A stretch of DNA of 64,000 nt from Balanoglossus misakiensis. Taxonomy: Eukaryota; Hemichordata. The notes beneath the pieces are model-generated. The model did no database searches. It was not told the DNA's origin and saw only the letters and a program-made list of their open reading frames with translations. Each line of letters opens with the position of its first letter. The first letter of the stretch is position 1. Below are positions 48,939 through 59,813 of the stretch, piece after piece. Where the stretch lies: the NCBI GenBank assembly GCA_040954595.2, contig CM082591.2:3782001-3846000 (forward strand). The letters are read 5' to 3'. A program made the translations under genes and the position numbers.

Positions 48939-51164
48939 ATGGCAGCCAAAGAGTCCAGGTTTGTGGAGGAAATTGACGCCAACTTTCTGTCCTGTACCGT
49001 TTGCTCGGAGCGATACAAGAACCCTAAACTCCTCTCGTGTCTACACAGCTTCTGTGAGCCGTGTCTGGGGAAGCTGGCCGAGAAAAGTGGCGTTGTTACC
49101 TGTCCAATATGTCGGCGGTCGCACCAACTTCCTGATAGTGGCGTGGCAGGTATTGGTGGTAATCAGTTCATCAACGAATTTGTTCAACAGTTCAGAAAAC
49201 GAGAGGAGGGTTTGTCAAAATCCAGAAAGTGCGAAGGCTGTGGTGAAGGAGAGTGCGTTAACCACTGTGTGGAGTGTGATGTTGACATGTGTGGGAACTG
49301 CGCCCGTTCACACGCTAAATTTCGGGGTACAAAATATCACAGGTTGATGACCATAAAAGAGTACGAGTCTGCAAAGTCCGATGACCTGGCTTCGGTACAG
49401 CCACCAGTCTACTGCACCAGTCACCCTGACTACCAGGTCGAATTTTACTGTGACACGTGCGACAAAGCTATCTGTCTCAAATGCACAGCTATAGATCATC
49501 CGAGACCCGAGCATAAATACAGATACTTGAAAGACGCAGCCGCTGAATACTGCAAAGATCTGACAGAAGTAATCGACAAAGTGAAAGTGAAAGAAGATGA
49601 AGCCAGCCACAGCAAAGCCGTAGTCATGGAGACTGCCGAATCTCTCGACAGCTGTTATCAGACAGAGGACAAGAAAATGAAAGAACACATCCAGAAAACA
49701 GTTGATGACGTCACTCGTATGATACGCGAAAATGGTGACAAACTTCTCGGCGAGCTCAAAGATGAATATGATAGAAGGAAAGTAAACTTAAATGCACAAC
49801 TGAAAGAAATGGAGTTTGCAGAGAGTGACATGTCAAATGCGAGAGAGTATGCTGAGAAACTGATGCATTACGGGAATGCCACGCAGTTGATGTCAGCCAA
49901 GAAAGGGATTGCCACTCAAATGGAAGAATTGCTGAGAATGGAGACGAAAATTGATCCGACCGAGACTGATTACATGGAGTTCAAACCGTGTGACGATTTC
50001 TGCGAAACAAAAACTGTGGGTGAGATATTTACTTCGGCCGCTGCTGATAACTGCGCTCTGGTTGATGTTCCTGAATTTGCAAGAGTTGATGAAGATATCA
50101 CCATCACCCTAGCAACAGAGATCAAGCAGAGGAAAGAAGCTCATGAAGAAGTAGAAGTAGATGCAGTCTTGAAGAAACCAGATGACAGCCAAGAAGACAT
50201 GGAAACAACAAATAATGGTGACGGAACATGGAGTTTAAAAACTCGTCCCAAGATCACAGGAAATCATGAAGTCTCAGTGTCGGTATCCAAGAAACCAGTC
50301 CAAGGGTCACCAGTTACAATTAATGTTATTCCACAGAAAGGTTTGATTTGTAAATTTGGTCAGTCAGGGTTGGGAGTGGGGCTGTTGAGTGGCCCATGGG
50401 GTGTCATGGTAACCAGGGGTGGCAATGTCAGGGTGTGTGATAGTAATAATAAGAGATTACAGACATTCACACAACATGGCCAACATAGAAGTATAACCAC
50501 GTTCAGTAATATTTCAACCACAGTTTCTCCAAGGTTGTCATCAGTATCAGAGGATGGTAGTGTATTTACTACTGATGGCAGTGGTTGTCAAGTCATTGTG
50601 CATGATGAGAATGGTAGAGTGATGCGATGTTTTGGCAAGGGTGTGATTCAAGCCCCATACGGCATTGCGATACATCCTGTCAATGGGAGGGTTTATGTTG
50701 CTGATTACAGTGGTCATTGCATCCACATTTACAACCAAGATGGGCAACTTTACAAGTCATTTGGCTCTTATGGTGCCCGTGAAGGCCAGCTTAATGGTCC
50801 TATGGGTGTTATCATTGATTCTGCAGGGAAAGTCTTTGTAGCAGATCTAGGCAATCACCGTATTCAAGTGTTTGATGCTGAGGGTGAATATTTGTACAGC
50901 TTTGGAAGTTATGGGTCAGGTGATAATCAGATGTATAACCCCCACGGGATATCACTCGACAGTGAAGGCAATGTGTATGTGTGTGATTACAGTAATCACA
51001 GAGTGATGAAGTATGAGTCAGATGGTCAATTCATTGGTCGCATTGACAGTGATGCTGACAGGGCAAACGGTCCAACTGGTGTCTGTGTGACCGATGACAA
51101 GCCATTTGGCAATGTCATTGTGGCTAATCATTCTACAAATGTTGTGCAAGTGTTTGCACAGTGA
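48939..51164 (+). CDS. TRIM-NHL protein (TRIM2/TRIM3/TRIM71-like), probable E3 ubiquitin ligase
   Basis: One uninterrupted 741-codon frame; ATG at 48939 is chosen because a RING follows at once. C3HC4 RING at residues 19-58 (C19, C22, C34, H36, C39, C42, C55, C58); B-box 1 at about 98-134; B-box 2 at about 159-192 (C159, H162, C171, C174, C179, C182, H187, H192); coiled coil at about 205-330; filamin/ABP280-type repeat at about 375-465, ending GSPVTINVIPQKG; NHL beta-propeller from about 470 to the end, with blades recognisable by GPMGVIIDSAGKVFVADLGN and NPHGISLDSEGNVYVCDYSN. In the family, the RING recruits a ubiquitin-conjugating enzyme and the NHL domain binds RNA or protein partners in the cytoplasm. 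The absence of introns suggests a retrocopy origin, common where this family has expanded. Exact orthology is not decided. Confidence 0.93.
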   Translation: MAAKESRFVEEIDANFLSCTVCSERYKNPKLLSCLHSFCEPCLGKLAEKSGVVTCPICRRSHQLPDSGVAGIGGNQFINEFVQQFRKREEGLSKSRKCEGCGEGECVNHCVECDVDMCGNCARSHAKFRGTKYHRLMTIKEYESAKSDDLASVQPPVYCTSHPDYQVEFYCDTCDKAICLKCTAIDHPRPEHKYRYLKDAAAEYCKDLTEVIDKVKVKEDEASHSKAVVMETAESLDSCYQTEDKKMKEHIQKTVDDVTRMIRENGDKLLGELKDEYDRRKVNLNAQLKEMEFAESDMSNAREYAEKLMHYGNATQLMSAKKGIATQMEELLRMETKIDPTETDYMEFKPCDDFCETKTVGEIFTSAAADNCALVDVPEFARVDEDITITLATEIKQRKEAHEEVEVDAVLKKPDDSQEDMETTNNGDGTWSLKTRPKITGNHEVSVSVSKKPVQGSPVTINVIPQKGLICKFGQSGLGVGLLSGPWGVMVTRGGNVRVCDSNNKRLQTFTQHGQHRSITTFSNISTTVSPRLSSVSEDGSVFTTDGSGCQVIVHDENGRVMRCFGKGVIQAPYGIAIHPVNGRVYVADYSGHCIHIYNQDGQLYKSFGSYGAREGQLNGPMGVIIDSAGKVFVADLGNHRIQVFDAEGEYLYSFGSYGSGDNQMYNPHGISLDSEGNVYVCDYSNHRVMKYESDGQFIGRIDSDADRANGPTGVCVTDDKPFGNVIVANHSTNVVQVFAQ

Positions 51165-51892
51165 GGAGAGGGTAAAGTCTGTTATGCCAGATCAGAAGCC
51201 AAACATTTACCAGAAACAAACATAAACATTTAATATTTAAATTAATCAAGGCTTCATTGTGAAGTTAATTCATCTCATATTGAATGAACTTATGACAATT
51301 AAAATTTATGAATAATGTGTATTATATGTAGAACTTTCACATGACATGCATTTTATTTTGGTGATAATAGCAGTTTTCTCATATTTAATGGATGTGTGTT
51401 AACATCAATCAATGATGTGAAGTGAATATATTAATGACGATATCTTTTTTATTAATTAACTTTACAGAAAATATTAGGTATGACATATATCCATTTCTGA
51501 AAATAATATGAACTACCGTAACAGTAAAATTTCATATGCTTAGTGTTTTCCTATTATGTATAGCAACAATTTTTTACGCCTTTTTGTGTGTAAAACTTGT
51601 TGAAATTTCCTGAAATGCCATGTTAGTAGACATTGGCTGTTCTTGATATTTAGTTTTTACAGAATAGTACATGTATTTGGTGTACACAAAATTCTGAACC
51701 AGATACAATTCAAACAGAAGCCAGTAAAATGACTTTTCCAGTTTAATTTGATCAATTCAGTTTGATACGAGTTCAATGACCATATGTATTTACTAATATT
51801 AATTTGTTAATTGAGTGTTTGTACAATCAGTGTGTAGTGCATGGCTCCATGTAGATTAGCCTGTCAGAATATACTTATTTTATCGGAGTTTA

Positions 51893-51898
51893 AATAAA
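51893..51898 (+). terminator. Polyadenylation signal of the TRIM-NHL gene
   Basis: AATAAA about 730 bases after the stop codon, followed by T/G-rich DNA (TTGTTTATTTGTCTTTTG). Other AT-rich variants lie nearer the stop, so this may be one of several sites. Confidence 0.55.
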
Positions 51899-52797
51899 AA
51901 ACACAGTTCCTGGAAGATTGTTTATTTGTCTTTTGTTGTTTTTTTATGCAAAGGAAAATTTTTGATTGACACTTCCAGTTGGGTTCAAACAACTGACAAA
52001 TAATTTAAATTCTCCTCAAAGCGACTTTTGGCAATAATTGCTAATTTCAGCATAGTACAAATGTATTCAGAAAATCCTGCACACAAAACTTCTACCTGGT
52101 TTGTATAAAATCAAATGTGGTGCAAACAATCAAGATGGGACAACTATAATTTCAACAATTTTGATTTTTATTCATCAATTCATTTCAAAATTTAATGTTT
52201 AGTTCTATTAAATGGTATTTTTTTCTTCACAAAAGTACCTTATTGAAAAAAAAAATCAAAACAAAATGAAATCATCAAACAAGTCACTTACAAATAACAA
52301 AAAGAAATTCTTAGTCCTTTAATAATCTATACATTTCTGGTACATGATTGAATTACTTACTGACAGTACAAAATGCTGAGGCCATAATATAACAGAATAC
52401 AAAATTGCATATTTGACCCCCAGGTCAAAAAATGGCATCATTGGGGGAAAAATGATTTCCGTATCCCGAATTTGAGAATACATCTACTCAAAGCTGCCAG
52501 TTCATTCAGGCATTAAAACTCAAAACTGCAAATCGAAGTACTTTTAACTTTATTTCTTAAAAGTGCACTTATCAGAAATGATAGCGATATCTCTTGTCAA
52601 AAGAACATATGAAAATTAATATGCTTCTAACGATATAAAAATACGCAAACTTCTGTTTTGTTCAGAAAATGAACTATCTCCTTGAAAGTATTTTTTTGCA
52701 AAAATAAGTTTTAGTGACGAAATAACTGACTGAAGTAAGAAATCAGGTTTCAAAGCTTTGAAACAAAATTCATTTGGCAAATTTGATTGCAAATCGC

Positions 52798-52803
52798 TTT
52801 ATT
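52798..52803 (-). terminator. Possible polyadenylation signal of the DM-domain gene
   Basis: TTTATT on the plus strand is AATAAA on the minus strand, 38 bases past the stop codon. That would give a very short 3' UTR. Other minus-strand signals lie farther away, such as TTTATT near 52550. Confidence 0.4.
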
Positions 52804-52840
52804 TTAATTTGGACGCGTGACTTGGTGATGTCGCGATGCT

Positions 52841-54667
52841 TCAGTTTTGGACTGTGTATGTGCTGCCGCTGTACCAGTTAGCGTAGTTGGTGGGTTGAAC
52901 TTGTCGCAGTGACTGTGGGTGAACAATGCTGTACTGGGAGGACAGAGCGTTGGCGGGCATCACCATGATCTGCTGCTGGTGGTTGCCGGGCGTGGCGCTG
53001 TTGGCCCCGCTTTGGCCGCTCTCGCTGGTGGTGACCTCTGTCACCAAGGCAACGTCCTGGTTATTCTGCTCACTGCTCTGCCCCTCCTCGGCGGCGCTGC
53101 ACTCCCCCCGGATGTCGTCCTGGCTGCCAACGTCAATGGTGGACATGAGGCCCTGCTGGTTGGTACCACTCTGGAAAGAGGGGTGGACGCCGTGCACCTC
53201 GGGGGAGTTGTAGCCAGGGTGACTGCCTTGCAGAGGCGAGGTGCAGTTTTGCAAGTAGGCAGGCGGGAGATTCCATTTTTGAAAAGAGGATTGGAATTGA
53301 GGTGAGCTATCAATGCCTAAAAACAAAACAAAACAAAAAAATTAACGTTAAAAAAACAAATCATGAAATAATATTATCAGCAGTGTTTCATCTCGCATGA
53401 CCACAAGGGGAAACCACAAAAAAATGGCAGCCCCTCATTTTAGTTCATTAGGAATAAATTTGGCACAAAACGGATCTCGTCTAGTCTGTTTGTTTGTTCG
53501 GTCCATATTACCCTGAATGTTATTTGTCTTCAATAAATGACATCCTAAAATGTTGCAGTTCATATTTTCCGGATGTTCGACACCTTGCAACATTTTGATC
53601 TTTCCTTGAAAAAAAAAAAAAAACTGCAATGACTCTAATCACGGGATATGGGCTCTCAAGTAAACAAGTCTGTTGGGCGTGTTATTTCATGAAAAAAATC
53701 GCATCTAATTATGAAATAAAATTCGAGCGACTTTGTGATGTAGACAGTAGAGTTCCAGGTTTCAAAAAACTCCGGCCTAAAATGACAGGATATACAATGC
53801 CAAAGCCACGTATTCAAAGAAACCGCAATATTTGTAACACTTGTTGAAATGTTAGTGTGAAATTTACATCAAATGTTCCAAGATTTCGTCCAAATTTCGC
53901 GAAGACTTGAGAGACAACAATGGCACTTAATGTGATGACATTGTCACGAATCGGTAAAATGATAATAAATCGACATGTGCTTGTGGTCAACCACGTTAGA
54001 TTAATTTTAAATCGAGATTTTTAAAAACATGCATTGTGAAGAATATGGAGCAGTGCCGGGCGCGCGTTGACGCGGCCAAAACGCGGTCGCGACGCGCATG
54101 TTCGTTTCGCTTCGTCGATTTCATAAATCTTAACTTACCTTGTGAGGATCTGTTGCTTCGGTTTATGATCTGTCCGCGGTTATCCCAGGCACACGCCATC
54201 AAGTTTGCGTTGATACCGTGAGTCGAGTTCTGGGAGGCCGCGTGCATCTGTTGAGGGAGGGTGGACACAGCCCCCGCGCCGCTGTCGAGTTGACGCAGGC
54301 GCGGGATGCTGATCCCGAGTCTCTGCTCCATCTTATGGCGTCTTCTCAGGGCGACCTGTCTCTTCATCACCTCCTGGCGCTGTTTCACCAGGATACAGTC
54401 TTGGCAGGTGCAGTTGCGGAACTTGCAGACGGCCTTGTGGTCCTTCAGGCGCACCACGAAGCCGTGGTTGCGGCAGCGGGCACATTTCGGCTGCTTGCCG
54501 GGCGTGGCACCGCCATCGGTTTCTCCCGGCGATGCGGTCGCTTTCATGGCGGCCGCGCCTGGCTCCGTTTTGACCGGGGTCGACGCTAACTCACCACTCG
54601 CCACACTTTCAACCTGTTCGCTGCGATCTAGCTGTGATGGAGATTTCTTGCCGCCTTGGGATGGCAT
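52841..54667 (-). CDS. DM-domain (Dmrt) transcription factor, two exons
   Basis: Exon 1 is 54667-54139 and exon 2 is 53316-52841 on the minus strand. They join G|GC in frame (529 + 476 nt) to give 334 aa. The DM zinc module lies at about residues 59-118 with all eight ligands (C62, C65, H68, H77, C81, C86, C88, C91) and the recognition tail QRQEVMKRQVALRRRHKMEQ. DM proteins bind the DNA minor groove and control sexual or neural differentiation. No DMA (ubiquitin-associated-like) domain is seen, so it is not of the DMRT3/4/5 class. The domain is divergent from vertebrate DMRT1 and DMRT2, with LKDHKAVCKFRNCTCQDC in place of the usual LKGHKRFC..RDCQC form. VKTE at 32-35 fits a SUMO site. The C-terminal half is Gln/Ser-rich without a recognised domain. 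The start is the first ATG; an in-frame TTG upstream is not used. Confidence 0.94.
53317..54138 (-). other. Intron of the DM-domain gene
   Basis: 822 bp with donor CACAAG|GTAAGT and acceptor TTTTTAG|GCATTG on the minus strand. The A-rich run near 53609-53623 is T-rich on the transcribed strand. No other gene is seen. Confidence 0.9.
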
Positions 54668-56389
54668 GGTCAGGTCAACCGATTTCAAGTCGTGAAATAC
54701 ACAAAGTCGAAGTGCGTCTCCTACTGTGGCTAAGTTGAAACTGACGCGATTGGCCCCTAAACCAAGTTTTCTATTGTGAACTTTCCCGCCCTCCGCTTGA
54801 TTGCAAAATTGCTACATTTAGGCTTCTCGATGTATCAAAATTTTATCATGGCGTGTCACTTTGTCGGTATTGCGGAAAGATACTGCAACAAATGAGACAA
54901 AAACTTAGTCTCATTTCCACCGAATATATTTCAGCGCACGAGGCGTCGACGCGCGACAGAAACATACACATCCCACGATTTGGATGAAATATATCTAGCG
55001 GAAAATGTTTTATTTTAAAATCGATGACTTTTGTTGGGTCAATATTACAAAAACAATCCAAGCTGATTTTTTATTTATCCATAAGTATTGTAACCCAGAG
55101 GGCTGAAATCTCAATAAATTGCATTAAGTTTTTTTGTTTGTTTGTTTCTTCACTAGTCATCCCTGCATCTAGGGTCGAATTATAAATTTAATCTGTTTTG
55201 AATTGATTCACAACACGTGAAGGACTAAGTTCTAAAATTAGATCTGGTACAGGTCCGGTCACAATGGGTCAACACGAGATACATGCATTTTTTTTATGTT
55301 TTCAGATCTGTCACTCAATTGAGTTTTGCTCATTTGATTGGGTCATCGTCTGGAAATGGGCGTATAGTAATAATTACACCATTTCCTGTTATTGTTGAGG
55401 ACAATTCATGAATAACGCGTCACTGTTGTCCATCAAACTTTTGTGCCTTGCGGAAATAGACTAGGTTTTACATCACTTTCAGTGCGGAGGAAGTTCAGGT
55501 TACTTCCGGTGAAGCGTCACCATTGCTCAATTTGCATATCCAGAAAAACGCCACCAACGACTAGTTTGAATTATTCATCTGTTTTTACACGGTACATGAA
55601 TACCGTCATCAATATCAAATGACGCAGTTTTGTTGATTTAGTGAGGTTGTAAATTTATCCCAAACTTGTGAAATAATGAAAGCGTCAGTGTGTGCGTGGC
55701 GAAATTGTCCCTTTACTCGGAGCGGGAGCGAGGAATATACAAGTAGGCCTAAGTGATTTCTATGGTTGGTGCTTTGCTGTATAATACATGCAGTAACCAT
55801 GTTTATATTTTGTTTTCTCTTTGGAGTTTTACTTTAAAAATTAAAGGTCTTCCGTTTTCCGCCCAAAGGCATTCGCTATTCACCTGGAGGTTGAGTCTCG
55901 TAGCCATGGCGACGCTCCATTAAAAATTTACCTCGATCGATTACTGTACGCGTCTTGCACATTTTGTCCATTTGTCGATTGCTCGCCGCTGGTCAATTGT
56001 GTCCGCCGTGTTTCCGATATGCAAATGAGCGCTAATCGCCTGGCTATTGTTTGTTTCCGGACAGAAATGTACACAGTGTGTGCGCTCTGGTAGAAATCAG
56101 GTTGGATTGTCCGTGTTCGACTTGAAACCGGCCAGCGAGACTGCAAGCGAGGCGGGGTATCACAGTTTTTTGGGGGAAAGTTTTTTTTTCTTTCCATTGT
56201 TTTGGCTGCCACTGCGCTGTCGTCGACTTGTGAGACCGCTGTGCGTTTCAGCCATCTGTCATCGCTTCGAAACGGACTGAGTGTACAGTACAGTACAGAC
56301 GTCAGTCTAGGGTTACCAGACCGACCCGACACTCGGACACAGGTGACAGACTCGCTGAGCTAGCTGGACAACTCACAACCGCCGAAGGC
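54668..56389. other. Divergent promoter region between the DM-domain gene and the small unknown gene
   Basis: About 1.7 kb between two head-to-head start codons. The half near 56 kb is CpG-rich, as expected of a promoter. An X-box-like motif lies at 55900-55913, and ETS-type CTTCCGG words occur at about 55505 and 55850. No coding frame is supported. Confidence 0.6.
55900..55913. promoter_or_regulatory. X-box-like motif upstream of the small unknown gene
   Basis: GTAGCCATGGCGAC matches 12 of 14 positions of the palindromic RFX site GTTGCCATGGCAAC. It lies about 480 bp upstream of the ATG at 56390. RFX sites at this distance are typical of genes for cilia. A related word, GTCCCTGGTAAC, lies in the first intron at about 56593. 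Confidence 0.4.
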
Positions 56390-59179
56390 ATGTCGCTGGC
56401 AGACAGAACCCACTCCCGTGCCACTTCGAGTTACTCCGCCGCCACCCAGGCGCAGGAGCCGGTCCACGAACCGCGCCTACCGGTCGAACTTGACGGGACT
56501 AGAGGTATCATGATCTTTGGTGGTAAGTGTAGGAGACTATAACTGTGGTACGATAATCAAACATGTTATATCGGCCATGTTGAAATACCGGCGTCCCTGG
56601 TAACGGCGCTCGTGGGATGGGTTCTGCTCGTCAATGTGACATCATTTTCACATTAATGGCGTTATCTCAATTTTTGGACTATTTCAAGTCGATTTTGTGT
56701 AAAGCAATTGTGTGTGTGTGTTCACACTCATTTTTGTGAATATAAAGATGGTCTACGAAGTGGCTAAGTGCCCGACAAAAGACAAGGGTGGTAATAATCA
56801 GTGAGCTCCAAATTAAAAGTACTCGGTTGTTTCTAAGGAAACCTGCAGGTCCATTTCATCAAAGTGGTTAATACAAAATTAATTAATGACAATATACCTT
56901 CATTTCATCGTATTAGCGACGCGATGCTGTAATTAAATTCGCGTCCGCGCTCAGACTGTTACAATACACTTGCGTCGAAATCAATATCACTGATTGTCAT
57001 AACTTTCCGTTCGAAATAGTACATGTATACTGACAATAGTATTTCCTCGTGTTGATCTCGTTTTATCCCTATTCCTTTTTAATTCCTATTTATCACGATT
57101 ACCCGCCATCAAATCGGACGTTAAATATGATTCAACAGGTGGTTGCGTGCGCGTTGCCGGCGCGACTGGCGCGGGCGCGGGCGCGCACTGGAGCGTAACT
57201 AACGCTAAGCCGGGTCACGCGCGCTGAATGGGTTTTCGACTTTGGCACGTCTACAATTGCGAACCGTATGCTTTCCGAGGGATATACTTTGCCACGCGCC
57301 ATTGTGTACCGTTTATTAATTCTTTGACTCTGTCTGTATGCACAAGCTCTGCTGTTTATGGAGCTATGGTTGGTTCAACTGTAAACATCTAATGAATGTG
57401 GCTTGGTTGAAATTTCAGAGCTGCTTTTGAAATAAGAGTCGCGTATTTCACAATACTGTCGGGTAACTGTAATGACGCATTTGTTTCAAAATCTCGCCGT
57501 AACGGTGCCTTATAATAGACAAAAAAACGAGATCTTTGTTGAACATATTAACAGTGGTCAGAGTAGTTAAACAGTGAATAAAATGAATGATCAAAAGTTG
57601 TTTTGTTCAAAAAATGAGAAAACATTAAAACTTTTTATTTTCGAGGCACATATATACTACCTTAAAATGACATGTGTGTTTTCTGAAAAGCTCGCGGCGC
57701 GAAGAATATTTTTGATCGATGTCCGTAAATCAGATAACACATGTTATCACCTACGAACGTAATTTGTGAGGAATGTGATAGTTTATTTAAAGTCCAAAAG
57801 TTTAAGTGCGGTTGTAAAAAAAAAAAAACGCTCTTGTGTTTACAAAACGTCGACTGAGTTAAAATCTGACATCGAGGTTAATCCAGGGTCGCGAGTCTTA
57901 ACTGACCTGGACACGCGCGCCCAGTTGCCCGTGGCTACTGACGTTGCCATAGGTTACAGGCCGCACAAAATGGTAGTGCATAATATGATGTTCATCATAA
58001 TTATCATACCATGGCCCTGACAATTTTTGACCGCCAAGTAAAGAAACTAAATTTACTGGTTTGACCCTGTGTCTTTTGTTATCCATGGGAAAGGTCAGGC
58101 TCTATTGTTGAAGTTACGACAGGTGCTGTAAAAATTCCACATTTTAAAAGTCTTTGTCAATTCAACTCGTTCAATGCTCCCCTGGAGGCTATCAACCATG
58201 GATGACGACAAATGATTGCGTAATCGCCCATGAGCTGTTGCCGGGTGGCGCATTGCCACATTCGTAATAATGAGTGTATGCTCTGAAATCCCAGATGCTG
58301 CAGTGTAACGTTCTTAATGCTTCTTTCGCCGGGCAAATTTTGTCTGCTGCATTATAGATGACGATATGTATATACTCAAGGAGACAACAATCTTTATTTT
58401 GATGTTTGATAGCCGAGTTCCCGTTGTGTACTTTCATCGTAGACTTTATTCGTTAGTCATTTCCAAATCTCTCTCGTGTGTCACTACAGCGTGCTTTACA
58501 CTGTCACAATACCCAGACAAAATGACTGATTGACAGAGACACAGACAGACAGACAGAGATAGCTTGGCCTAATGTCATAGAAACAGAGTCGGACAGAGTA
58601 AAATTCAGACACAAGGGGAAGAAAAGGGCTGACGAAAACATTTATTGCTCGATCTGTAGGTCCAAGCTACAAAGGCCAGCACCGCGTTACCCACGTGGTG
58701 GACCACAACGTGTTCTTGGGCATAGGCGCTGCGTCCACCGAGAAGACGAGTGAGCTGCGGTACATCACCAGAGCCCCGGTCTTCACTCCGTCACCGCGAC
58801 ATGAACGAGTCGGCGAGATCGGCTGGAACTACAACACCTTCAAAGATTATACAGAAGTCAAGAAGCTCAAGAAACCGGTGAGTAAATCGCATTTAAAGGG
58901 AGGCGATCGTCCTAATGCGCATGTGCTAAACCAGAGACTCTGGTTTAACAGAAATTGTATACAGTCTATGCCATATTGTATTTCTGTGTTGGAATTAATC
59001 AAAGAATTCTGAACTTAAAAACAAGGACACAAAAAGAGGCTCGATCACAGAGACAGTTTTGACAGGAAATGCTGGGTGACCGTAGGAGGCGCTGTGCACC
59101 ACTCATCGAGTTTGTGATGGTTCTGATTACCATTTGATCCTTCTATTTTCAGGATCATTTCGTGCCGATTACAAAGTGA
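56390..59179 (+). CDS. Small 125-aa protein of unknown function, three exons
   Basis: Exons 56390-56522, 58660-58877 and 59153-59179 join in frame (133 + 218 + 27 nt) to give 125 aa. Donors are GTAAGT and GTGAGT; acceptors are GATCTGTAG and CTTCTATTTTCAG. The first two exons are well supported. The 27-nt last exon (DHFVPITK then TGA) rests on a strong acceptor and phase alone. If the second donor is not used, the frame reads on to a stop at 59012. The protein is basic and has no signal peptide or membrane segment. It contains GPSYKGQHRVTHVVDHNVFL, RYITRAPVFTPSPRHERVGE and IGWNYNTFKDYTEVKK. I do not recognise the family. Its size, its Tyr/Trp/Pro-rich extended character and the nearby X-box-like sites would suit a microtubule inner or other axonemal protein; that is inference. 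Confidence 0.65.
56523..58659 (+). other. Intron 1 of the small unknown gene, CpG-rich at its start
   Basis: 2.1 kb. The part near 57145-57225 is a dense CpG patch (GCGCGGGCGCGGGCGCGC), probably the downstream part of a CpG-island-like promoter. A GACA tract lies at about 58532-58558. No exon of another gene was recognised. Confidence 0.75.
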
Positions 59180-59717
59180 AGCGCCGATTTCGTTCCCATG
59201 GTTACTGGTAGCTTGTCCGCTGCCCAAGCTGCAAACTCCGTCCATTTTTTTAAAAAACTCTTTGAAATGCACCTCCTGATATTTACGAAATGTGTTTTTT
59301 GGTTGACAGCTACGTGCTGTTTTACATATACATGTACTAAATGTTTTGAAAACTATAATGTATTTTGAACAATTTTTATCAGTACGTTGATTTTCAAACA
59401 CATCGAGTGTCATTGAATTTCGAGTGTCTTCGTCAAAGTTGGTTCGCTATATGTGACATCAAAGGTCACGAAGATAATGGACAAGTCCCGCAATCTCGCT
59501 GCCAGAAAGAAAATTTCCATTATTCATGATTAATATAATATAAGAGACAATTGCTTTTTTTTCAAAATGTTTCTCTTCTGCAAAGGATTTTGCGGGATAT
59601 CCTGTTTTTTGCAATTGCAAGAAAATTATTGATGTTATTTTTTGGCACAGAATCAGCTTCTGCACAGATTTGCGAGTTGTGTGACTACATTTTGACACGA
59701 ATACAGATTTGGAAATC

Positions 59718-59723
59718 AATAAA
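59718..59723 (+). terminator. Polyadenylation signal of the small unknown gene
   Basis: AATAAA followed by AAAGTG and T-rich DNA, about 540 bases after the predicted stop. It lies only about 90 bases from the stop codon of the convergent oxygenase gene, so the two 3' ends nearly meet or overlap. Confidence 0.5.
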
Positions 59724-59813
59724 AAAGTGAAATCACATTTTTCGCATTGTGAATGTGGTGTTTACATCTGCATTCGAAAGGAATGCTGGGAAGGGTGTGC
59801 GCAGAAGATGTTT

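Larger units (their letters stand above)
51165..52840. other. AT-rich region between convergent TRIM-NHL and DM-domain genes
   Basis: Tail-to-tail spacer of about 1.7 kb holding both 3' UTRs. No coding frame is supported. The runs of A and T are typical of 3' UTR DNA. Confidence 0.7.

Noticed and set aside
48778-49347. 189-codon plus-strand frame overlapping the TRIM-NHL start
   Set aside because: It is the wrong frame over the RING and B-box coding sequence. The overlapping 741-codon frame has all zinc ligands.
52919-53305. Plus-strand frames over the second exon of the DM gene
   Set aside because: Low-complexity Ala/Leu/Val translation opposite a well-supported coding exon.
54218-54695. 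Plus-strand frames opposite the DM domain
   Set aside because: Shadow of the DM-domain exon; no domain similarity.
57145-57225. CpG-dense patch considered as a separate promoter
   Set aside because: No start-site motifs or exon follow. It is more simply the downstream edge of the CpG-rich promoter of the gene starting at 56390.
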